From Gammaproteobacteria bacterium (lineage in GTDB: Bacteria; Pseudomonadota; Gammaproteobacteria; Chromatiales; Chromatiaceae), in contig JAJFJN010000046.1 of NCBI GenBank assembly GCA_021773975.1, positions 62,001 to 126,000 on the forward strand: a DNA stretch of 64,000 bases. Reading direction: 5' to 3'. Position 1 is the stretch's first letter. Each line of letters opens with the position of its first letter. The translations under genes were made by a program, and so were the position numbers. The notes below the pieces were generated by a model, which was not told the DNA's origin, did no database searches, and saw only the letters and a program-made list of their open reading frames with translations. Positions 16,747-25,700 of this stretch are shown one piece after another.

Positions 16747-16860
16747 TTTTACCTCTGATATCCAAAATCCAGCTTATGGGGGCCAAGTGATAGCGGGATG
16801 ACATAAGGCCATACCTGAGGCAGGATACGATAAATACCAGCTGCCAGCACGTGGCCAGCT

Positions 16861-17607
16861 CTAGGCACGCGGCTTGAATTCGTGTGCCTCAAAAGGCTGC
16901 CCAGCACCAAAGCAGCGGAACAGGCGTCCGCCCTCCAGGTCGATCACGGTGCTTGAAATGGTCTGGAAGTTATCCTTGCGCCAAATACGCTTGCGGTCGG
17001 CATCTGCCGATGGGGCGATCGTCTCAAACAGCCCCTCGCGATCCTTGATGGCATCGAGCTTCTCGACCGCATAGTCAAAACGGTTAAAACTGTTTGCATA
17101 TTCAGCTCTTTTTTTGGCACCCCATGAAAGATGGCGGAAATGATTGGTTACGATATACCGGCTATCAAGCGGGGTAATGTGAAGCTGATCATCATAGGCC
17201 TCCACGTGAACGGCTTTTGTGCGGTCGACCATCAACAGGTTGTAGCCACGCCATCGAATATCCGCATCCTTCAGGTGCTGTAGCCATTCATCGACTGATT
17301 TCACCTCCGGCAACAGGCGAGACAGCCACCAGGTCGGCCCTTCCTTACCCTCAGTTTCGGCAGCCATGATGGCCTTGGCATTTTCCACCTCACCACGCTC
17401 GATGGCTGCCGTCCATTCCGGTGAGTTTACCGCCGTGCTGACAAAGGCACAGCCATGCTTATTGATGCCAAGGCTGAAATAATCGGCACCCTTGGTGCGG
17501 ACGGCCAGAATGTCATCCGTTGCAACAACCTCTTCTGCTTCCATCATCTCTTTGTCACGGTTCTTGGAAAGCAGGTGTAAGTCATTCAAATAGAAAACTG
17601 TGCACAT
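16861..17607 (-). CDS. Putative Ntn-type hydrolase / acyltransferase (C45/TANGO2-like)
   Basis: A 248-residue protein starting MCTVFYL, so removal of Met would expose Cys2 as an N-terminal nucleophile. Further features of the Ntn cysteine hydrolases follow: KNRDKE at residues 15-20 (the Arg/Asp after the first strand pair), GINKHGCAFVSTAVN, and VTNHF around residue 155, comparable to the Asn-containing motif of choloylglycine hydrolase and penicillin acyltransferase families. It probably cleaves or transfers an amide/acyl bond. Within the cluster it might release or transacylate a carrier-bound product (inference). No signal peptide is present, so it is cytosolic. Confidence 0.6.
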   Translation of the reverse strand: MCTVFYLNDLHLLSKNRDKEMMEAEEVVATDDILAVRTKGADYFSLGINKHGCAFVSTAVNSPEWTAAIERGEVENAKAIMAAETEGKEGPTWWLSRLLPEVKSVDEWLQHLKDADIRWRGYNLLMVDRTKAVHVEAYDDQLHITPLDSRYIVTNHFRHLSWGAKKRAEYANSFNRFDYAVEKLDAIKDREGLFETIAPSADADRKRIWRKDNFQTISSTVIDLEGGRLFRCFGAGQPFEAHEFKPRA

Positions 17608-17645
17608 GGTGTTCGTGTTCCTTGGGGTGTTTTTATAAAATACAG

Positions 17646-18869
17646 TTAACGGATGCGATCTATTAGCTCTTCTGACAAATCCAAATCTTCAACTTCGTTC
17701 AATTGCTTGTCTATTTTTGGAAGCAGATAGCAGAACTCAAGGTAAGGAGAGATATCCCCCCGATAGCGCAACAGGCTCAGCCGATCAAGGTCAAGCAGGA
17801 TTTCAGCATCCCGCTCCACAAGCACGCCAAAAAATACAAACGGAATGAAGCGGCGGGCATGTTCGGAATAGAGCGAACTCTTCATGATTTTCTGGGCAAT
17901 CAGGCTGCAACGATAGACATAGAGCCATTTGAAGGCATCGCAACTTCCGCTTGAACCCAAAAGGGTCAGACCAGGCAGGGTGGGTGCCATATCCTTGCCA
18001 AAATACCCCGCAACCTGATGATAGGTGTAGGGGGTATCCGTATCATAAATGCTGAGCATGAGACTGCGCGGTGATATGCGTCCACTGGTTTTTTCTCGAA
18101 TCAGGCGCGTGACCCGTTGTGACATAATGGCGGCAATCTCGTTGCACTTCACAGGGCCGAGCATGAGTCGCCCCTGATATTTCTCGATTTTCGGCTTGCT
18201 GATATCGGCCAGCACCAGGCTTTTCTCGAAATCAGTCTGGGTAATGTCCACATCCTTGAAGCAGTTGATCTTGTTGCGGCATGCCTCAAAATACGCTTTG
18301 CGGATCGATTGCGGATACGAGGTTATTTCATGGGGGTCAACCAGCGTCCCATTCACTTCAAACACCACCGAATCTGCCGGCGCAGTAAGATCGAAGGCCT
18401 GCGAGATCATTTTTGACCCCAGCACAACACCGAAATATAGCCCCTCGGCAACCCACTTATCAACGCTTTCCAAATTGGCGGAGATGACATCCTTTTCATA
18501 CCTGTCGTGGCGATCGATGTAGGCATGGACCAGTGCATCTTCCAGTTCTTCAACGCCGTTGAGAGTAAGGGGGGTCTCAACCTCGTAAGGGATGGTCAGC
18601 GACGAAACAGACGTGCCCTGAAACAACGACTCCCCATCAGGCTCGCCATACCAGGCTTTTATCTCCTCGGTTCGCACCCATTGCTCGAAAGTGCGGTTAT
18701 ACAGGCTGCGCTTTTCAGGGCTGGCACTTTCAAACAACGCCTGCCCTTTGCGCACACCCGCTTTAAAACGCGCATACCACTCCTGCTGCAGCGGTGTTTC
18801 AGCCACATTCAACTGGCCGAGGTAGGATGATAATTTCATTCTATTTCTCATAATGTTTGAGCGTGCCAT
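17646..18869 (-). CDS. Unrecognised 407-residue protein of the biosynthetic cluster
   Basis: I do not recognise this protein. It is soluble, without signal peptide or membrane helix, mixed alpha/beta in composition. Segments that look conserved rather than random are SVVFEVNGTLVDPHEITSYP near residue 165, KYQGRLMLGPVKCNEIAAIM near 230, and LTLLGSSGSCDAFKWLYVYR near 310; the GSSGSCDA stretch could be a nucleophile or anion-binding loop. It is placed 38 bases before the Ntn hydrolase and 125 bases after the radical SAM gene, clearly inside the operon. In-frame ATGs at 18851 and 18839 are alternative starts; none has a clear ribosome binding site. Confidence 0.6.
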   Translation of the reverse strand: MARSNIMRNRMKLSSYLGQLNVAETPLQQEWYARFKAGVRKGQALFESASPEKRSLYNRTFEQWVRTEEIKAWYGEPDGESLFQGTSVSSLTIPYEVETPLTLNGVEELEDALVHAYIDRHDRYEKDVISANLESVDKWVAEGLYFGVVLGSKMISQAFDLTAPADSVVFEVNGTLVDPHEITSYPQSIRKAYFEACRNKINCFKDVDITQTDFEKSLVLADISKPKIEKYQGRLMLGPVKCNEIAAIMSQRVTRLIREKTSGRISPRSLMLSIYDTDTPYTYHQVAGYFGKDMAPTLPGLTLLGSSGSCDAFKWLYVYRCSLIAQKIMKSSLYSEHARRFIPFVFFGVLVERDAEILLDLDRLSLLRYRGDISPYLEFCYLLPKIDKQLNEVEDLDLSEELIDRIR

Positions 18870-18994
18870 GCCACGATAGGGCGACTAAATCGCCCCGTCT
18901 TAGCCTGCGTGGAGGTCGGCCCGGTTCTCAATCAGAAGGCTCTTATAGGATTATGCCAGCACACAGATTTGACTGAAGCGCGCTATTTAGCCGC

Positions 18995-20824
18995 CTAAAC
19001 CTGTTCGATCCGGCGTTTTTCGTAGGTCTTACGCTGCATGAAGGCCTGTGCCAACAGCTTCATATCCTCTTTGGTTCGGTAATGTTCGCGGCGCAGGGGT
19101 TCAGGCAGGGCGGCGGGATCAATGTCCCGACGGTCCTTGAAGTTTTCCGCGTAACGCTCTGTATTTGTCAGCATATCGCGAATATTCTCTTCGCCATAGC
19201 GTTCGACAAAGGTGCGACCCCAGTCGTTGCCGAACCAGTCACACAGCATGCCCCGAACCTGGTCGGGGAACAGGGTGACAAAGCCGATATCCGGGCGGGA
19301 GCGGATGATAGCCGACATCATTTTGTGTCCAGCCAAAACCATCTCTTCTTTCCAGTTCTCACCATTGACCTGGTAGGGCAAACGCACCTGAAAATCCTTC
19401 GCGGGAACGCAATCCAGGCCGTAAATGTTATCCTGCTCAAAGCTTCTTTCCATGGGTGCACCACGGGTAAGGTCAAAGGTGGCCAGGGTGATCGTGTGAA
19501 TGTGCGGGTTCTCGATAATATAGTTGGCAAGGCTTTCCCGCTGCTTATCCGTTTCACCGGGGAAACCGATCAGAACAAAGCAGAAGTTCATAATACCGGC
19601 TTCGCCCGCTTTCGAAAGGACTTCATCGGTAAACGACACGGAGGTCTTCTTGTTCATATCCTTGAGAATATCCGGATCATTGGTTTCAAGGCCCCAGTGA
19701 ATCTTGCGACAGCCACCGCGGTAAAGCTGCTCAAGGAAACCCTCCTTGGCAAAGGCCTTTTCAAGCCTCGCGAACGTTTCCCATTTGATATCCAACCCGC
19801 GCGCTTCAATTTCCTCGGAAATCTCCATCAAAAGACTGGGGGCCGATGTGTCTTCCATAAACTTGAAATATTTGGCTTCACGTCCGTAGTTGTTGCGAAC
19901 GTACTCCTGAATCTTGACCAGATCTTCAACAACACGAGCACCGGGACGCACTCGGTAGCTATTGGAGCCATAGGGGATGGCGCAAAAGGCACAGTTGGCA
20001 TAGCAACCGCGGGTCGTCTGGAATGGAATGAGGTATTCCGGAAGCAGGTAGGCATCAAGATCAAAGCCACGAAAATCAGCATCGGGGATCTCCGCGCCAT
20101 TAAGCGCAGCGCCCTTACGATCAACGGCCTGGTTCGGTCCTTTGCCACAGACAACGACATTGGTCAGGTCAACATCCTCACCATTGAGGATCTGCTTGTG
20201 CAGGTTGATGAAGGGTATCTCACCATCCCAGAGCACCAGATAATCAGCCAGTGCCGAGATGTCATCGTGGGCAAGAATGGAGTCATAACAGCGCGTGATC
20301 ATTTGGCCACCAAAGATGATGGTCGCATCGGGCATTTCCCGCCGCACCACCGAAGCCAGCGTGTAAGCCGGGATAAGCTGATCCTGGAAGGTGATGGCAA
20401 TTCCGACAATTTTGGCTCCCGTGCCCACCATTTCATCACGAACCAGCTGTTCATAGAATTCGATAAATGGGTTTGATTCCCTGTCTGTTGTCGCTTCAAG
20501 AACCGTTTTGCAAAACAGGCGCTCGTGCTTCATTGCAAGCGAGCGCAGCCCGACCTCAAGTTGCGGCCAATCTTTTGATCGCTCCCACAGGCGCGCCTCG
20601 ATGTCATTATAATAAGAGAGCAGTAAAAGGGGTTTCTTTTTAAACTCAGCGGCACCAAGGCGCGGAACATCCGGGCCAAGAAAATGATGCAAAAACTTGA
20701 TATTGCTATCCATGATGGTAGTGGAAAACCCCTCCCTTTCCAGCGCACCTTTCAAAAGCGGCAGGTTCAGCTGCGCGTGTAGTGGGCTTGAAACGGGGGT
20801 GTTTATTATTATGCTGTCTATCAT
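18995..20824 (-). CDS. Radical SAM enzyme with N-terminal cobalamin-binding-type domain
   Basis: 609 residues. The N-terminal half has the layout of the B12-binding domain of 'B12-binding radical SAM' proteins (IIINTPVSSP..., VVRREMPDATIIFGGQM), though no DxHxxG motif is seen, so base-off cobalamin binding is assumed from the family. The [4Fe-4S] site TRGCYANCAFC has Cys274, Cys278 and Cys281, followed by the glycine-rich and FxHWGLETNDPDIL segments of the SAM barrel and a ~200-residue C-terminal part. Such enzymes methylate unactivated carbon or phosphorus, or rearrange carbon skeletons. Its position between the adenylation enzyme and methyltransferases points to tailoring of a carrier-bound acid or a sugar. 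The substrate is unknown. Confidence 0.85.
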   Translation of the reverse strand: MIDSIIINTPVSSPLHAQLNLPLLKGALEREGFSTTIMDSNIKFLHHFLGPDVPRLGAAEFKKKPLLLLSYYNDIEARLWERSKDWPQLEVGLRSLAMKHERLFCKTVLEATTDRESNPFIEFYEQLVRDEMVGTGAKIVGIAITFQDQLIPAYTLASVVRREMPDATIIFGGQMITRCYDSILAHDDISALADYLVLWDGEIPFINLHKQILNGEDVDLTNVVVCGKGPNQAVDRKGAALNGAEIPDADFRGFDLDAYLLPEYLIPFQTTRGCYANCAFCAIPYGSNSYRVRPGARVVEDLVKIQEYVRNNYGREAKYFKFMEDTSAPSLLMEISEEIEARGLDIKWETFARLEKAFAKEGFLEQLYRGGCRKIHWGLETNDPDILKDMNKKTSVSFTDEVLSKAGEAGIMNFCFVLIGFPGETDKQRESLANYIIENPHIHTITLATFDLTRGAPMERSFEQDNIYGLDCVPAKDFQVRLPYQVNGENWKEEMVLAGHKMMSAIIRSRPDIGFVTLFPDQVRGMLCDWFGNDWGRTFVERYGEENIRDMLTNTERYAENFKDRRDIDPAALPEPLRREHYRTKEDMKLLAQAFMQRKTYEKRRIEQV

Positions 20825-20970
20825 TTATGCACCTATATAGCTGATACCCTAGATTGCCAATCACCAAAACTTCAGGGGGACGGAGAGCAACCTCATGATG
20901 TTAGTATAGGTAGCCAGGGAGTTCATTTCATAAGGTTTTTTCCAGCCGGCAAAGGTTGCCCTTGCCTTTG

Positions 20971-22440
20971 TCAAATCTTATCCGTCACCAAGCTGCGAAC
21001 CTGTTTGCGGTCGATCTTACCGTTCTGGTTAACCGGAAACGAGTCCCTGGTCAGGAAAACATCCGGAACCATGTATTCCGGTACATCTTGGGACATCTGT
21101 TTTTTGATCGATTCGACATCGAATTCCCGTCCCGGCTCCTCGCTGACCACGGCCACCAGAATCTGTCTGGAATTTTTCTCAGTAACAAAACAGATGGCTT
21201 CTCGCACATTGAGGGCATGCTTTACATTCACCTCCACATCCATCAATTCGACACGATAACCGTGCAGCTTAATTTGCGTATCCATGCGACCTTTACAGAA
21301 CCAGACATCCTCAAACTTTTCAACGATGTCACCGGTCAGAAAGTAACGCGCCCCTTCCTGTTCGTAAAACCGGTCAGTACCAACACCCGCCAAATACCCG
21401 GGCGTAAGCTGGCATCCACTTAACACCAGTTCGTTATTTTCTCCAATGTCCGCCACGTTTCCAGGGAGCGTTTTACCGATAGGAACAAAACCAAATGGTG
21501 CAAACCTTTCCAGGTCACCATCAACGCAGTGATGATAAAAGTTTTCAACCCCGGTCTCGGTAAGGCCGTAGAAGTTATAAACGTTCTCGATATTCAGGTT
21601 CCTCCAGCAATAATCCAGAACCCCAAGCGGGAAAGGCTCCCCACACAGAAACATGATACGAATGGGGGATTGCGTAATCATATCGGGTCGCAGGCTTATT
21701 ATCCTGTTGATAACAGATGGAACCGATGACCAGACCGTGACCTCATTTTTCTCAATAAAATTGAGTGGAAAAAAACGGTCGGCATCCTTGATAAGGGGTG
21801 ATATTGCCCCCCCCACAAGGGGAAAGCAGAAAAGATAAAAGACGGAAATATCAAACGCAAAATCATGGGCATCTGAAAACACATCTCCCTTTTTAAACGG
21901 AAGGATAGCCAGGCAGTTATTGACAAAATTAATATAATTGTCATGGGTCATTGGAACGCCCTTAGGCGTTCCAGTAGACCCGGAAGTAAACATTATGTAG
22001 GCGATATCACTTCCATCAAAGTCCGGCAGGGTGATTTCCCGTGGGCTTTGTGCATCACAAAGGGAAGCGAGTGAGACGATTTTAATATTTTGCTCATCAG
22101 CATACGCAGCAATTGCTTCCGGGATATCCGTATCTGCAAAAATGACCTTGGGCGACGTCATTTTCACGATGTCTAAATTGCGGTTCGGTGCCAGAGTCGG
22201 CGACATGGGTACCCAGGTATTTCCCGACAGCAAAATCCCAAAAATCGCCCCATATGATTCGAAGGATTTTGAGCTGAAGACAATTACTTTTTCCCTCGAC
22301 TCTTTCTCCAGATAACCATAGGTTTTTTGCACAACATTATTCATGTCCGCATAGGTGAAGGTCGTGTCAAAATGCCTGAATGCAACAGCATTGCCAGCGC
22401 TCAGGGAATCAAGAAGTTTTTGGTAGAATTGTTGAGGCAT
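20971..22440 (-). CDS. Stand-alone amino acid adenylation enzyme (DltA/NRPS A-domain-like)
   Basis: 489 residues of the ANL superfamily. The phosphate-binding A3 motif FTSGSTGTPKG lies at about residues 151-161, VWSSVPSVI and FYGLTETG follow, then YFLTGDIV (A7), GRMDTQIKLHGYRVEL (A8) and the catalytic lysine in VNQNGKIDRK (A10). No fused carrier or condensation domain is present, so it must load a separate carrier, most simply the acyl carrier protein at 14769-15005 in the same operon. The overall pattern resembles D-alanine:carrier ligases, hence an amino acid substrate is likely but not proven. It is the first gene of the eight-gene operon. Confidence 0.88.
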   Translation of the reverse strand: MPQQFYQKLLDSLSAGNAVAFRHFDTTFTYADMNNVVQKTYGYLEKESREKVIVFSSKSFESYGAIFGILLSGNTWVPMSPTLAPNRNLDIVKMTSPKVIFADTDIPEAIAAYADEQNIKIVSLASLCDAQSPREITLPDFDGSDIAYIMFTSGSTGTPKGVPMTHDNYINFVNNCLAILPFKKGDVFSDAHDFAFDISVFYLFCFPLVGGAISPLIKDADRFFPLNFIEKNEVTVWSSVPSVINRIISLRPDMITQSPIRIMFLCGEPFPLGVLDYCWRNLNIENVYNFYGLTETGVENFYHHCVDGDLERFAPFGFVPIGKTLPGNVADIGENNELVLSGCQLTPGYLAGVGTDRFYEQEGARYFLTGDIVEKFEDVWFCKGRMDTQIKLHGYRVELMDVEVNVKHALNVREAICFVTEKNSRQILVAVVSEEPGREFDVESIKKQMSQDVPEYMVPDVFLTRDSFPVNQNGKIDRKQVRSLVTDKI

Positions 22441-22730
22441 AGTTTGTTGTTCCGTATAGCTTAATCCTCAGGTTCGTCGCTGTACCAACTCTGGTGATGG
22501 ATTTTTGTAACCGTTTCATGACTAGCGTAGAGCTGGCCACCATTGCTGTTAGATATGGTGTGCTACTATATTACATAATCCAATGGTAGATCGCCTCTCT
22601 AAGGGTAGACTCATAAATATAACCGTGCATTTTAGTCTTTCGATATAGTGCAATTTACATTATCAAAGCGAGTCACATTCAGCATACTCAATACTCTGAA
22701 CACGACAAGAGCAAATAAATAACAAACACT
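22441..22730. promoter_or_regulatory. Divergent intergenic region between the adenylation operon and maf
   Basis: 290 bases that must contain promoters for the minus-strand cluster and the plus-strand maf operon. It becomes markedly A+T-rich toward maf. I find no match to the sigma-28 or sigma-54 consensus. Confidence 0.4.
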
Positions 22731-25700
22731 ATGACTACCCACTCACAAACAGGTCAATCAAACCTCAGCAATATCGCTACTGAAGAATTTGTAACTAATG
22801 ATTTTGGTGACACCTACCTTTATTCGTTAAGCGGCGATACATTTAATCGCTTTGGTGCTGACACCGCCTTCCTTGAAACTTTTGCTGATGATATTTTCCG
22901 TGAAAATTATCTCTATTTTTTCATAGGATCTGATTCTGGTTTGCTGCCTGCTTATATTGAACGAAAGGGCATTCCTAAAGGTAGCCGCTATATCTTTATA
23001 GAACCATCTCAAATACTGGATAAAATCTCATCAAAAGGAATCGAATGGGACAAAAAAATTACCTTTTCAACACCTGAGAATGCAATTCAAACAGCTGAAA
23101 AACAAGGTAGCCTCGGCGCTCTATATTATGCAATATCATCAAAATTAGTAACCTTTTCATCACTTGCCTGTCACAACGAAGCAAACAGTTTTTATATTGA
23201 AATAAAAGCAGACATAAGCGACCAGTTAAATACTTACTGGCGTGCTGCGCATACTGTTCACACAGCGGCCGATGGCAAGCTGCACGTCCAAGCCGCATTC
23301 ATTAATAGTGTTGACACAATCCGTAACGCAACTTTTCTTAAAGAGCTAGCACCTTTTACCGCAGGCAAAACAGCGGTCATTCTTGCTGGCGGCCCATCCC
23401 TTGATCTATTTATTGACTGGGTAAAAGAGAATAAAAAGCATGTACTGTTAATTGCTGTTTCCAGAGTAACGGAAAAACTGCACAAAAATGGCATTACACC
23501 CGATATAGTTGTAGCTTGTGATCCGCAGAATGTAAGCCTGGTTATTGGCAAAGGGTTATTCTTGGATTACACACCGCTTTTTGCCGTCACCAATGCAACA
23601 GCGCCCGACCTTGTAGGGCAATGGCCAGGCAAGATGGCTACAGTTGGGACAAAGCTCCCATATCCTTCAAAAATCAACTGTTATGACAATATTAATCCCT
23701 GCCCGCCTACAGTCACACATATAGCCACCAACATAGCAGCCGAAATGGGTGTGGCACAAATTGTTTTGCTAGGTGCGGATTTCTGTTATTCAGAAAAAGG
23801 GGATACTCACGCATCAGGCTCCGGAATTGGGGCGGTTGAAGCCCCTCTCACCGTCAAAAGCGACATCGTCGAAGTGACAACTTATGAAGGGCGCATAGCA
23901 CAAACAGATCAGGAGCTGCTTGAAGCAAAAAACTACCTTGAAAAACAAGCAAAAGAATATATTAAAAAAGGGATCAAGCTAGTAAATCCAGCGCCTAATT
24001 CGGCAGCCGTACCAAACATAGAATTCCACCCGCTTAAAAGCATTATCATTCAACCATTAACTTGCTCAATAATTGCAGAAATCGAAAGGTTATATCCTGA
24101 AGTAAATAAAGCAAAGTATCTTCATGAGCTAAAAAATGAGCTCATTGAGCTAAATGGAAGAATAGATAGTATCAAGCAACTCGCTACAACAGGCATAGAG
24201 ACTATTGATGCACACTGTGACTCAGAGGGAGGGCAATATCGCCAGTTATTGGCTTTAATAAAAGGCATGAAAAACAGGATTAGCTCCGACACAATATCCT
24301 TTTTGCTGAATATATATGGCAAATTTGAACTCGCAGAGATATCCACCTGTTTGGAGAGCGGCGAATCATCACGTAACATCACTCTTGAAAGTCACCGAAT
24401 GTTTTTTTGCACCTATTTAAACATCTGCGATGAAATACAGGAAATAATTGCCGATTCGTTGCAGCGATTAGAATCTCGCCTAGAAGAGACGAAGTCAAAT
24501 CCAGATATTCCAGCACTTGTAGCGCAGTGGTACAAAGACAAACAGCCCGGCAGAGCCCACGTATTGAAAACCCAGAACCCTGATCTGGTAAATAATATTT
24601 CAACTAAAGACAAGCAACTGTTAAACGAACTTGAGGCAGAATTTTTACGCACCCTCCCACACATTAAAGAAGAGGATCAGCAAGGTATTGACAGCGCATT
24701 ATCGCTTGACAGTTCAATAGATAAGATCAATTTGTACTATAACACGCACAATATAAACAGGCTCATATACCTTAACAACACAATAGAAAAGATTCCAGAC
24801 AAAAACAGCGCGCTTTACTGTCTATTGATACAAGGGATAATTCATGAGCTAAATCTTGACTACGATAAAGCCCTATACTGTTTCTCGAAAATCACTAACG
24901 CCGATCTAACCCCTGTGATTTCATTAGCACTTGAGCATACAGTAACTATTAACATGAACAATAATGATCATCAAAGTGCCATATTAGCCATGGAGAAGCT
25001 AGCGCAGATATCATGCCAGTATCAACCACACTTGGCTCAAATGCTTGATTCTATAGGGCACACAAAAGATGCTCTTGAAACACTAGAGAAGCATCTCTTA
25101 ATTAAGCCTCAAAATATTCCCACCCTAATCAAGGTTGCCTACCTAAGATTTGAGACAAATGATATTTCAGGGGCTAAACAGGCATGCCACAAGGCTCTTG
25201 AGTTGAATCCAGATCTCAACCAGATACATTTACTTTTGTCAAAAATTGACGTCTTACTGGGTAAGAATACGACTTCTTCAGAGCAACCAAACAACCACGC
25301 GCAAGTCACACATGCCATCAACCAACAGGACAAGATTATAAATCGACGGTGGCCTGCAGTATGGAAGCAACTATTGGCTTGCAATAACGGAAGCGAGCCT
25401 ATGGTTACTGGTGACACCCCAGAACCCACGCAGATTTTTAACGGAATTCACATTTCCAGCGCATTCGACTCATTGAAAGAGGCACAATGCCAGGCATCTG
25501 TCATTCCTGATGATGCAACCACCGCCTGGGTATATGGAGCCGGTAGCGGAAAATTAATTGAAACGCTCATAACCAGAAAAACGTTAAGTAAAGTTAATGT
25601 CGTAATCATGAATCAGTTACTTTTTTATCAATCGCTTAATATTTACCCGCACCATTGGTTGGATGATCATAAGGTACACCTTACTATAGGCAATAATCTA

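Noticed and set aside
19082-20476. A 464-codon open frame antisense to the radical SAM gene
   Set aside because: It lies wholly opposite a well-supported enzyme gene with intact motifs; its translation shows no recognisable domain and the opposite frame is a composition artefact.
12237-20913. Identical 12-mer TAGTATAGGTAG at 12237-12248 (MITE edge) and 20902-20913
   Set aside because: A repeated 12-mer is expected many times by chance in 64 kb; flanks do not match, so it is not taken as an attachment or target site.
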